In this document: one piece after another, positions 8,155 to 15,925 of the stretch
Position numbering within the stretch: position 1 is the stretch's first letter
How the letters are laid out: each line of letters starts with the position of its first letter
DNA from: Gemmataceae bacterium
GTDB lineage: Bacteria > Planctomycetota > Planctomycetia > Gemmatales > Gemmataceae
Reading direction: 5' to 3'
DNA length: 57,808 bases
Assembly: GCA_022616435.1 (NCBI GenBank)
Contig: JAKEET010000190.1
Span: forward strand, 1 to 57,808
Translations under genes and position numbers: made by a program
The notes under the pieces: model-generated
Told to the model about the DNA's origin: nothing
What the model saw: the letters and a program-made list of their open reading frames with translations, nothing else
Databases searched by the model: none

Positions 8155-10617
8155 TCACTGACCGTCGGTCCCGGCCTCCTCCGGCGTTCCTTGGGCGACG
8201 ATGCGGCCGCCGTGCTTGCCGGCGCCGGGGCCCAGCGCGATCACGTAATCAGCATTCTGCACCAGCCGCCGATGGTTGTCCAGGCACACGATCGAATGTC
8301 CGGCTTGCACGAGGCCGTCGAGGCAGCCGAGGAGCCGATCGATGTCGGCGGGGTGCAAGCCGGCCGTCGGCTCCACCAGGATGAACAAGCCTCGCGGCTT
8401 GCGGCTGGAGGCGAGGTGGCCGGCGAGCTTCAGGCGCTGGCTTTCGCCGCCGGACAGGGTTTCGGTCGGTTGGCCCAGGCGCAGGTATTCGAGGCCGACG
8501 TCGAGCAGCCACTTCAGCCTCGCTTCGATGCCGCGCTGGGCACGGAAGAAACGAAACGCCTCGCGGACGGTCAAGTCAAGCACCTCGGCGATCGACAGGC
8601 TGCGCACCTTGACGTTCAGGATGTCGTGCTTGAAGCGCGTGCCGTGGCATTCGGGGCAGGTCATGGCCACGTCGGCCAGGAACTGCATGTCCACGGTGAG
8701 CGTTCCCTGGCCTTCGCAGGCGTCGCAACGGCCGCCGGGCTGGTTGAAGCTGAAGTGGCCCGGCCCGAAGCCGCGAATCTTGGCCTCGGCGGCGGCGGCG
8801 AACAGGGCGCGGATGTCATCGAAGATTTTCAAGTACGTGGCAGCGTTGCTTCGCGCGGTGCGCGGCAACGGCTCTTGATCGATCAGCACGACGTCGGCGA
8901 CCTGGCCGGCGCCTTGCACCGTCGCGCCGGCGGGCGCCTCGGGACGCTGCTTATGTTGCTTGGCCAGCGCCAGGCAGGGATACAGGGCGTGCTGGATCAG
9001 CGAGCGCTTGCCGGCCCCGCCGACGCCGGTGACCGCGCACAGGACGCCGAGTGGAATATCGACAGATACGTCCTGCAGGTTGTGCAGGCGAACGTTGCGC
9101 AGGTGCAGCCACTGCTGCGGCCGGCGACGCTGGGACGGCGGCGTGTCGGAGTCGCCGTGCAAGTACTCGCCGGTTGCCGAATCCGCCGCCGCCATGATCG
9201 TCTCGACGGGCCCCTGGGCCGCCACGCGGCCGCCTTCCTCGCCGGCGCCCGGTCCCAGGTCGATGACGTGATCGGCCGCCCGGATGAACTCTTCGTGATG
9301 CTCGATCATGACGACGGTGCTGCCGGTGCCACATAAGCGTCGCAACGGGGCGATGATCTTGGCGGCATCGCGCGGATGCGAGCCGGACGACGGCTCTTCC
9401 AGCAGGTACAGAGCGCCGACGAGGTTGTTCGCCAGGGCGGCGCAGAGCTGCAGCCGGATGCGTTCGCCGGCGCCGAGACTCTTGTCGGGGCGGAGCAGCG
9501 TCAAGTAGCCAAGTTCAACATCGCGCAGAAACGTCAGCCGCCGCTGAAGCTGATCCCGGGCGGCGCGGGATGTCGGCGCTGCGGCGACCATGTCCACGAA
9601 CTGGGCGAGTTCATCCAACGTGAACGAAGACAACTCTGCGATGTTCTTGCCGTGCAGGCGAACGGTCAAGGCCTGGTCGTTCCAGCGCCGGCCGTTGCAC
9701 GCCGGGCACGGCGCCGCTCCGTGAATCCGCTTGCCGCGTTGGACGGCGCTCGATGCGATGCCCGTCCCGCGGCACGTGGGGCAAGCGCCGAGCGGGTCGT
9801 CGCAGTCCAGCAAGCGCCGATTCGGCTCCGGGACCGGCACATCGCAGCCCGGGCACCGCCAGCGCCGGTCGAATGCCTGGGCGACCGTGGCGTTCTCCGT
9901 CAGCAGGACCAACCGGCCTTGTCCGCGGCTGAACGCCGTCTCCACCGAATCGCGCAGCCGCTCGACGTTGACGGCGCCCGTTTCGATTCGATCGAGCACG
10001 ACGAACGCGTCGCTGTCTTCCTTCAGCTCAGGGACCGCCGCTTCATCCAGGCGAATCAACCGACCGTCGATGTGCACGCGCACGAAGCCTTCTTCGAGCA
10101 GCGCCGCCGTCCAGGCCGCGACATCCTGGTCCGGGTCGGGCCGGCTGGGGAAGGCGACGGTGACGCGTTGCCCCGGCGGCAAACCGTCGATGGCGGCGCG
10201 AACGTCCTCCACCGTCGCGGGCCGAACGGCTTGCTGGCAACGCGGACAATGCACCGTGCCGCCCCGCGCCACGAGCAGCCGCAGCCAGCTGTCGAGCTCG
10301 GTCAAGGAACCGACCGTGGCGCGGCCGGCCGGGCCGCCGCCGCGGCGCTGGCGCACGGCGATGGCCGGCGGCAGATCGCCGATCGAGTCGGCGTCCGGCC
10401 GATCGAACCGCTCCAGTTGTTGACGGATGCCGACCGAGAAGCTTTGCAGATAGCGGCGTTGCGCTTCGGCAAACAGCGTGTCGAAGACGAGGCTGCTCTT
10501 GCCGGCGCCCGAGACGCCCGTGACCGCGGTCAGCTTGCCGATGGGAATGTCGACATCGATGCCTTGCAGGTTGTGAACGCGGACGCCGCGCAGGGAGATC
10601 GTCGAGACGTGCGCCAT
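8155..10617 (-). CDS. UvrA-like double ABC ATPase with degenerate motifs
   Basis: This 820-residue protein has the UvrA layout: ATPase I Walker A GVSGAGKSSL, zinc-binding clusters (CPRCQQ; CPGC, CPTC and CPAC), then ATPase II with signature TLSGGESQRLKLAG and a second zinc module (CDACEGQG ... CPECHG). It is shorter than canonical UvrA (about 940 residues) and key residues differ. The second Walker A is GVGGAGKRSL, with R for S. The Walker B regions read LYLLEEPSSG and LFILVEPTAG where LDEP is expected. The first signature is SLGAGE rather than LSGGE, and the second His-switch region is CLDNHR rather than IEHN. It is therefore a divergent paralog rather than the housekeeping uvrA. Start ATG at 10617; there is no clear Shine-Dalgarno. 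Confidence 0.85.
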   Translation of the reverse strand: MAHVSTISLRGVRVHNLQGIDVDIPIGKLTAVTGVSGAGKSSLVFDTLFAEAQRRYLQSFSVGIRQQLERFDRPDADSIGDLPPAIAVRQRRGGGPAGRATVGSLTELDSWLRLLVARGGTVHCPRCQQAVRPATVEDVRAAIDGLPPGQRVTVAFPSRPDPDQDVAAWTAALLEEGFVRVHIDGRLIRLDEAAVPELKEDSDAFVVLDRIETGAVNVERLRDSVETAFSRGQGRLVLLTENATVAQAFDRRWRCPGCDVPVPEPNRRLLDCDDPLGACPTCRGTGIASSAVQRGKRIHGAAPCPACNGRRWNDQALTVRLHGKNIAELSSFTLDELAQFVDMVAAAPTSRAARDQLQRRLTFLRDVELGYLTLLRPDKSLGAGERIRLQLCAALANNLVGALYLLEEPSSGSHPRDAAKIIAPLRRLCGTGSTVVMIEHHEEFIRAADHVIDLGPGAGEEGGRVAAQGPVETIMAAADSATGEYLHGDSDTPPSQRRRPQQWLHLRNVRLHNLQDVSVDIPLGVLCAVTGVGGAGKRSLIQHALYPCLALAKQHKQRPEAPAGATVQGAGQVADVVLIDQEPLPRTARSNAATYLKIFDDIRALFAAAAEAKIRGFGPGHFSFNQPGGRCDACEGQGTLTVDMQFLADVAMTCPECHGTRFKHDILNVKVRSLSIAEVLDLTVREAFRFFRAQRGIEARLKWLLDVGLEYLRLGQPTETLSGGESQRLKLAGHLASSRKPRGLFILVEPTAGLHPADIDRLLGCLDGLVQAGHSIVCLDNHRRLVQNADYVIALGPGAGKHGGRIVAQGTPEEAGTDGQ

Positions 10618-10623
10618 GGAAGT

Positions 10624-10629
10624 ATTGTA
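10624..10629 (-). promoter_or_regulatory. Candidate -10 box (TACAAT) giving a leaderless UvrA-like transcript
   Basis: TACAAT on the minus strand ends six bases before the ATG at 10617, so transcription would start at or beside the start codon. No convincing -35 hexamer is present. The spacing matches the -10 box before the HAD gene at 55823. Confidence 0.35.
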
Positions 10630-10807
10630 GTATCCATGCGCCCCCGAGCTTCTCGCCCGAAGGTCTACTTTTCGCCCGAATGTGGGGAGTCTGACACAGT
10701 GACAAGCGGGACGCGTGCCACTTTGCCAGCTTGCCACGCAACGTGCGTCGGTAAACTCGCGATTCGTGCAGCAACGCACGGCGTGCCCTGCCGGAACCGG
10801 GGAGTTT

Positions 10808-11596
10808 TCAGGTCGGCGGACATGCCGGGTTGATGCGGGTGATCGTGTAACCGATGACCGCAACGGGACTTGCCGCGGAGCCGTGATTCCGGTTGGCAGG
10901 CAGGATGCGGCTTTCGAATGCTCGCTGCAAAGACCGGCAATAGCGTGAGCGACCGTTCGGACCAAAGCCCCAGCGCTGGGCACAGCGGCAGAAGCGGGCA
11001 CTGCTGCGGCAGCTCCCGCCGCGCACGGACCGGCAGCCCACATTGCAACAGCTCACAAAGAAACAGTCCTGACACCATTCCCAGACATTGCCGAGCATGT
11101 CATGGAACCCCCACGTGTTGGGCGTCTTCTGACCGACGGCGTGCGGTTTTGCGTCCGCATTGTCCTGATACCACGCAGCATCCTGCAGCTCGCCGTGCCG
11201 TGGCGCCGAGCTTCCCGCCCGGCAGGCGTATTCCCACTCCGCTTCCGTCGGCAAGCGATATTCCCAGTCGTGAGCGAGCACTCCGGCTTTGCGGTCGCGT
11301 TGGGTGAGCTTCAGACAGTACTCCTTCGCCTGGTCCCAGGTCACCGAATCAACCGGTGCATCCCCAATCTTCTCATGGTCCGTCGGATTCGTGCCCGTGA
11401 CCGCTTCATACTGATCCTGCGTGACCGGCGTTTTCCCCAGATAGAAGTCGCTGCCGAAAGTGACTTCGCGCTGCTGTTCCCAGGTCCGATGGCCGTCCTC
11501 GGACTCCGGGCTGCCCATGGTGAAAGAACCGGCAGGCGCCCTGATCATCACAACGCCGACGGAACTCTTGAATTCTGAAGTTGGAGACTTCGACAT
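10808..11596 (-). CDS. SUMF1/formylglycine-generating-enzyme-like protein, cysteine-enriched, odd C-terminus
   Basis: This 262-residue protein has the FGE-sulfatase (SUMF1) fold: MIRAPAGSFTMGS at the N-terminus, FYLGKTPVTQDQYEAVTG, YRLPTEAEWEYACRAG and WGFHDMLGNVWEWCQD. In most bacteria such domains bind a ligand or act in regulation rather than oxidising cysteine. After residue 175 it is unusual: tryptophans expected in CQDW and RGGSW are cysteines, the usual loop between them is shortened (CFFVSCCNVGCRSVRGGSC), and the canonical GFR-type ending is missing. The last 50 residues look unrelated to the family. A frameshift or decay near 10950 is possible. There is no signal peptide, so it is probably cytoplasmic. 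Confidence 0.75.
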   Translation of the reverse strand: MSKSPTSEFKSSVGVVMIRAPAGSFTMGSPESEDGHRTWEQQREVTFGSDFYLGKTPVTQDQYEAVTGTNPTDHEKIGDAPVDSVTWDQAKEYCLKLTQRDRKAGVLAHDWEYRLPTEAEWEYACRAGSSAPRHGELQDAAWYQDNADAKPHAVGQKTPNTWGFHDMLGNVWEWCQDCFFVSCCNVGCRSVRGGSCRSSARFCRCAQRWGFGPNGRSRYCRSLQRAFESRILPANRNHGSAASPVAVIGYTITRINPACPPT

Positions 11597-11635
11597 GACG
11601 ATCCAGCCTCGCTCAACAAGTCGTCGACTGAGTGG

Positions 11636-12182
11636 TTAATCCTCTTCATCGTACTGTTGATTCCCGGGCACGACGTTGGCTTGGCTGCATTGAGGGCATT
11701 TGACCTTCTTGCCGGCTAGCTCGGCGCGGGCTTTGAGGTTCCTGCCGCAAGCCGGGCAGGCAAAGGTCACCAGCGTCGGCGCGGCTTCGCCGCTGACCGC
11801 GAACAGCCGTTTCCGACTGAGCCGACGCTGTAATGCCAGTCCGCCGGCCAGCATGACCATCAAAACGATCAACGTCAGCAACCACCAAAAGCTGCGTCCT
11901 GGCGGAGGCGCCAACGGAGCCGGCTCGGCGGATGGACCTTGCTTTGCGTGCCAGGATCAGGAAAGTCGCCTGGAACGCGTCCTCTGCGTCCGCTTCGGTG
12001 GTCAGCACGCAGCGGCAAACATCCAGCACCATCGGCCCGTGGCGGCACAGCAATGCCTGAAACGCCAGTTCGTTCCGAGCGTTGGCGAATTGGGCCAGCA
12101 GCTCTTGGTCCGACCATTGCCTTGTCTGCTCGGACTCGTCTGGCCGACTGGTTTTCTCCACGATCGGACTTATCGGTTCCAT
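11636..12182 (-). pseudogene. Chimeric remnant: sigma-factor N-terminus joined to zinc-ribbon membrane protein C-terminus
   Basis: From the ATG at 12182 the frame encodes the start of a planctomycete ECF-like sigma factor: WSDQELLAQFANARNELAF, HGPMVLDVCRCVL, DAEDAFQATFLILARKA. Homology stops at about 11912, where SVGSWLH would be expected. From there a different frame (11911-11636) reads a membrane helix (SFWWLLTLIVLMVMLAGG) and a zinc ribbon (CPACGRNLKA ... KCPQCSQ), the tail of another protein. Sigma region 4 is missing, the second part lacks its own plausible start, and the frames do not agree. A deletion fusing two genes explains this best. It lies divergent from the WD40 gene. The rest of the gap, 12183-12414, shows no gene. 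Confidence 0.65.
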
Positions 12183-12414
12183 ACTCACGCCAATCCCACG
12201 AGGATCGATCCTAGATAGTTTCCGGCCACGAGGAAATGTGCCGAAGTTTTTTCCCGTTACACCAAAATTCGGCAAGGAATACAGCCTGCGAAGAAATCAT
12301 AGCGAATGCTGTTTTGGCCAGTCGGACGCAAACGAAGCGGCCGCGTACGCCGTCTTTGATCTAGCGAGTTTGTCCCGACACATGCAGATTCCGCTACCTA
12401 ATGAGGACCTTCCC

Positions 12415-13431
12415 ATGTTGCCTTCAAATCGTTCTCGTCAGTCCGTCGCCCTGGGCACGTTCTTGTTGCTGCTCGCGCAGCCACTTGCCGTGGCAGCGTG
12501 GGCTTTTGAATCCGTTTCGATTGACCAGTCCGACCTTGTGAGATCCTCGTTCAATCCGGTGTGGTCGGTTTCATGGAGCCCCGACGGCAAGCGACTTGCT
12601 TCGGGCGGATACGACGGCCGGATACGGCTCTGGGACGAGAACGCGACGGCAAAGGAGGTCCTGTCGGGCCATCATCAAGCGGTCACCTTCGTGGCCTGGA
12701 GTCCCGAGGGCGAGCGTCTGGCCTCGGCAGGCCAAGACGGCACAGTTCGGCTGTGGGACGCTGGAGGCAAACCGGGACCGGTGCTCGAAGGACACAACGG
12801 CCTTGTCGCCTGCGTCGCCTGGAGCCCAGACGGCAAACAGCTCGCCTCCGCCGGCTTCGTGGACCGCACGGTGCGGGTGTGGACCGCCCAGGGGAAAGCG
12901 GTCCTGGTCCTGGAGGGGCATCGGTATTGCGTCCATTCCGTCGCCTGGAGCCCGGACGGCAAACGTTTGGCGTCGGGTGGCTATGACGGCACGGTCCGGT
13001 TGTGGACGGCGGATGGCAAGTCCGAGCGCGTCCTCGAAGCTGATGGCGGCAACGTGTATTCCATCGCCTGGCAACCCGACGGCAAGCGACTGGCGTCTGC
13101 AAACCATGACGGTGCGATTCGGCTCTGGACCGCTGATGGAACGCCCACAGCGGTGCTACGCGGGCACAAAGGGTATGTCGCTTCCGTGGCTTGGAGTCCC
13201 GACGGTAAGCGCATCGTCTCGGGCGGGGAAGACAATACGGTGAGGTTGTGGGACGTCGGTGGCACAGGCCGGTTCATTCTGAACAAGCACGTCAACATCG
13301 CTCATGCGGCCGTCTGGAGTCCCGACGGCGCCCAGGTGCTTTCCGGCGGCATGGACGGTCTGCTCTGCTTATGGGACGCCAAGACGGCAAAACTCACGCG
13401 AACCAGAGATCTTTCGCGAATTGAACAGTGA
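12415..13431 (+). CDS. Secreted seven-repeat WD40 beta-propeller protein
   Basis: This 338-residue protein has a signal peptide (VALGTFLLLLAQPLAVAAWA) and then seven WD40 repeats with almost identical cores: SVSWSPDGKRLASGGYDG...RLWD, FVAWSPEGERLASAGQDG, CVAWSPDGKQLASAG, SVAWSPDGKRLASGGYDG, SIAWQPDGKRLASANHDG, SVAWSPDGKRIVSGGEDN and AVWSPDGAQVLSGGMDG. Seven repeats predict one closed propeller and nothing else. I use the ATG at 12415 because GAGGA lies seven bases upstream and the signal peptide follows at once. Such propellers serve as protein-interaction platforms; the partner is unknown. The high similarity between repeats suggests recent internal amplification. Confidence 0.88.
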   Translation: MLPSNRSRQSVALGTFLLLLAQPLAVAAWAFESVSIDQSDLVRSSFNPVWSVSWSPDGKRLASGGYDGRIRLWDENATAKEVLSGHHQAVTFVAWSPEGERLASAGQDGTVRLWDAGGKPGPVLEGHNGLVACVAWSPDGKQLASAGFVDRTVRVWTAQGKAVLVLEGHRYCVHSVAWSPDGKRLASGGYDGTVRLWTADGKSERVLEADGGNVYSIAWQPDGKRLASANHDGAIRLWTADGTPTAVLRGHKGYVASVAWSPDGKRIVSGGEDNTVRLWDVGGTGRFILNKHVNIAHAAVWSPDGAQVLSGGMDGLLCLWDAKTAKLTRTRDLSRIEQ

Positions 13432-13639
13432 CGGCAAAAACCACACGCGCGTTGTCACGAAGAATCGACGGCCCGCGTGATACTGCGAAGCGCGTTTTTC
13501 TTCCATCGGCTGTCATCTGCCTATCGCTGCCATGGCTCTCGTGGGGGTTGTGGGGTTTGTTGTGCTGGTAACCTTCAGGCTACCACAGAGGGCGTTCGGA
13601 TGGGCGTGCGTGGTGTCCACTTCGCGTTCGGCGCTTGCG

Positions 13640-14401
13640 CTACGAAGGCTCTGCGAGAACGAACCAGTCCCACGGCGGCGGATGGTGCTCCAGGTCGCGC
13701 CAGCAGGAGAACTGCTTCCAGGATAGATGCACCTTCTTCAGGCTGCGCACGCGGAAGCCGGCGCGGCTCAGCCGATGGCGAATCTCAGACGGCTGCCAGA
13801 AATGCTGCTCCAGGCCCTGGAAACGGAACTCGCCGAAGCCGAAATCGTAGCATGCGTGATCGTTGTGGTGGGCGGCGCTCTTGCGGGCGGCGTCCAGCGG
13901 CTGGCCCAGCGCCAGGGCGCGGTCCACCAGCAGCATCGTCAGGTAATGAACGCCGTCCATCGCGGGCAGGATGCCGAGCAAACGCCCGTGCGGCCGCAAG
14001 CAGGCGCGAACCTCCGTCAGGGCGCGATCGAGATCGCGTGGATCGGGCAGCACCAGGCTGTTGACGGCGACGGCCACGTCCAGGCGGCCGTGGAGCGGCT
14101 GCAGATCGGTGAGGGGGCATTGCACGAATTCGAGTTTCGCGCTCGGCGGGGCCGCCGCCCTGGCCCGTTCCAGCATCCCTGCCGCGAAATCGACCGCCCA
14201 GACCTTCGTGAAGTGTTCGACCAGGAACGGCAACAGCGGGCCGATGCCGCAGCCGAGATCGGCAACGGCGCCGAGTCCGCGCCGCGCCAGCCGCCGCAAC
14301 ACGCGCCGCAGCGGACTGCGCACGTCGGGCCGATGGGGATCAATGAATTCTTTCTCGTAGGACGCCGCCACGCGGCTCCAGTGCAGGTTCTGATCGCTCA
14401 T
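13640..14401 (-). CDS. Class I SAM-dependent methyltransferase
   Basis: This 253-residue protein is a Rossmann-fold methyltransferase. Motif I is VADLGCGIGPLLPFL near residue 46, the acidic residue after strand 2 is in VWAVDFAAGML, motif II is around LEFVQCPLTDL, and VAVAVNSLVLPDPRDL is the post-motif region. The C-terminal third carries the substrate-specific part (WQPSEIRHRLSRAGFRVRSL). The gene starts four bases after the stop of the GH10-like gene, so the two are almost certainly co-transcribed with the phosphofructokinase gene. Substrate unknown; no membrane segment or signal peptide. Confidence 0.85.
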   Translation of the reverse strand: MSDQNLHWSRVAASYEKEFIDPHRPDVRSPLRRVLRRLARRGLGAVADLGCGIGPLLPFLVEHFTKVWAVDFAAGMLERARAAAPPSAKLEFVQCPLTDLQPLHGRLDVAVAVNSLVLPDPRDLDRALTEVRACLRPHGRLLGILPAMDGVHYLTMLLVDRALALGQPLDAARKSAAHHNDHACYDFGFGEFRFQGLEQHFWQPSEIRHRLSRAGFRVRSLKKVHLSWKQFSCWRDLEHHPPPWDWFVLAEPS

Positions 14402-14405
14402 CGGG

Positions 14406-15893
14406 TCACTTGAGATGTTCCTGGCGGATGCGCTCCAGCGCTTCGAGCCCCGGCTTGATTTGCCCGGCCGCGTCGACCAGTCCGCAATGGGGAAAGGCGT
14501 GCGGCGCGGCGTCGCTGAATTGCGTCCAGCGCACGGTGCGGACGAACGGCTTGCACACCGCCAGGTTGGCGAAGGCCGTGATCCAGTCGGCCTGCACGAC
14601 GGGCGAAAACCCGCTGCGCCAGTGGCCCGCGCCCAGGCCTTGATCGGGATCGGCCTGCGGATCGGGATCGGCTGCCGACGGATAGCCGAGCAGCACTTGC
14701 AGGGGTACGCCCAGCAGGGCGTACAGGTCGAGGATGCGCGAGGCGTCGAGCGTGTCGCGGCAGTAGCAGCCGCGCGGCGTCACGCCCATGAGCATTTCCA
14801 GTTCGAGGCCGGCCAGTTTCACGCCGGTGCGCAAGAGCGTGTCGGCAAAGACGAACGGCGACTGGCTGCGTTCCTGCTGGGCGAGGTAATCGCCCCACGG
14901 CTGGGCGATGCCGACGATGACTTCGAGCGTCGGATCGATCTTCTTGACGGCGTCGATCATGCGGACCGTGAGCCACAAGAGCTCCTCGTCGCCCATCGCC
15001 AGTACGCCGGCCCAGTTGTTGGCGGCGCTGATCTGCCAGGTGCGAATCTGCGAGTGATAGCGGCGGACGATCTCGGCGGCGAACTCCGTCATGTAGTTGG
15101 ACAGGCTGAGCAGGTCGCGCTCTTTTTCCCAGAGCCAATCGGGGATGTCGCGGCCGGTGAAGTCGATCAGCGGGCCGCCGATCAGGTGCAGTTGATTCTG
15201 GGAGGCCCAGTGCACCAGGGCGTCGGCCTGGTCCCATTGCGGCTGGCCCTCGACCGGCTCGATCTGCTGCCACGAGAACGCGAGCTGGGCGGCGTTGAAG
15301 GCGCGCAAGAACGCGGCGGCCGTGTCGCCGTCGGGTTCGCGCGGCACGGTGCAGGCCGACCAGGTGTCCAGCCGCGGCTGCCGCTGATGGCGAACTTGAT
15401 AGACCTGTTGGATGTAGGAATCGACCAGGTTGCTGGCCGCCTCGAAGCCGTGCGCCAGGGCCTGCTCGGCATCCTGCGCGGCCTCTACACTCGGCGTCCG
15501 CGCGACCGCCTTGCCGAACATGTGGGTGGCGCGGCGGATTTGCTCCGCCAGGGAATCGCCCAGGAGCAGCCCGCCCATGAGCCAATCGGCGGTCTGGCCG
15601 CGCAACTGGTTGATCTTGCCGCGGGCCAATTCGATGAGGAGATGGTAGGGAGTCATGCGTTCCATCAAGGTGGCCGAGCACGTCATGAGATGGCCGGCGC
15701 CGGTGATGTTCCAGGGCGCTTGCAGGCAGCCGCTTTCCTCGACGCGGCGATTCAGGATCAGTTGCTGATCGTCGAGAAGGGCCTGTGTCGGATACGGCAT
15801 GCAGTCTTGCCCGCCGGCCACGCTGGCGCGTTCCAGCTCCGCCCGGGCGTCCTCCGGCAGGTTCGGCGGCAATTGAAACAGCATGGTCCCCAT
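14406..15893 (-). CDS. GH10 xylanase-like TIM-barrel protein lacking the usual acid/base motif
   Basis: This 495-residue protein has a helical N-terminal region (1-180) that I do not recognise. From about 190 to the end the pattern resembles GH10 endo-xylanases: FSWQQIEPVEGQPQWDQADA matches the strand with the WxxIEPxxGxxxWxxAD signature, and GRDIPDWLWEK the PxWL region. Where GH10 enzymes have WDVVNE with the catalytic acid/base glutamate, this protein has TWQISAANNW (285-294). The nucleophile region may correspond to LELEMLMGV (363-371). It could be a non-catalytic carbohydrate-binding barrel or an enzyme with a moved residue. No signal peptide is visible, which is unusual for a xylanase. 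It lies 32 bases after the phosphofructokinase gene. Confidence 0.6.
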   Translation of the reverse strand: MGTMLFQLPPNLPEDARAELERASVAGGQDCMPYPTQALLDDQQLILNRRVEESGCLQAPWNITGAGHLMTCSATLMERMTPYHLLIELARGKINQLRGQTADWLMGGLLLGDSLAEQIRRATHMFGKAVARTPSVEAAQDAEQALAHGFEAASNLVDSYIQQVYQVRHQRQPRLDTWSACTVPREPDGDTAAAFLRAFNAAQLAFSWQQIEPVEGQPQWDQADALVHWASQNQLHLIGGPLIDFTGRDIPDWLWEKERDLLSLSNYMTEFAAEIVRRYHSQIRTWQISAANNWAGVLAMGDEELLWLTVRMIDAVKKIDPTLEVIVGIAQPWGDYLAQQERSQSPFVFADTLLRTGVKLAGLELEMLMGVTPRGCYCRDTLDASRILDLYALLGVPLQVLLGYPSAADPDPQADPDQGLGAGHWRSGFSPVVQADWITAFANLAVCKPFVRTVRWTQFSDAAPHAFPHCGLVDAAGQIKPGLEALERIRQEHLK

Positions 15894-15925
15894 GGCGACG
15901 CCTGACGATTAGTCTTCGGACTGGC

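Noticed and set aside
8155..10617. Housekeeping uvrA
   Set aside because: Length and several ATPase motifs differ from canonical UvrA. It is better treated as a paralog until the genome is checked.
11636..11914. Stand-alone 92-residue zinc-ribbon membrane protein
   Set aside because: The only start is a TTG without a ribosome binding site, exactly at the junction with the sigma fragment. It looks like the tail of a truncated gene.
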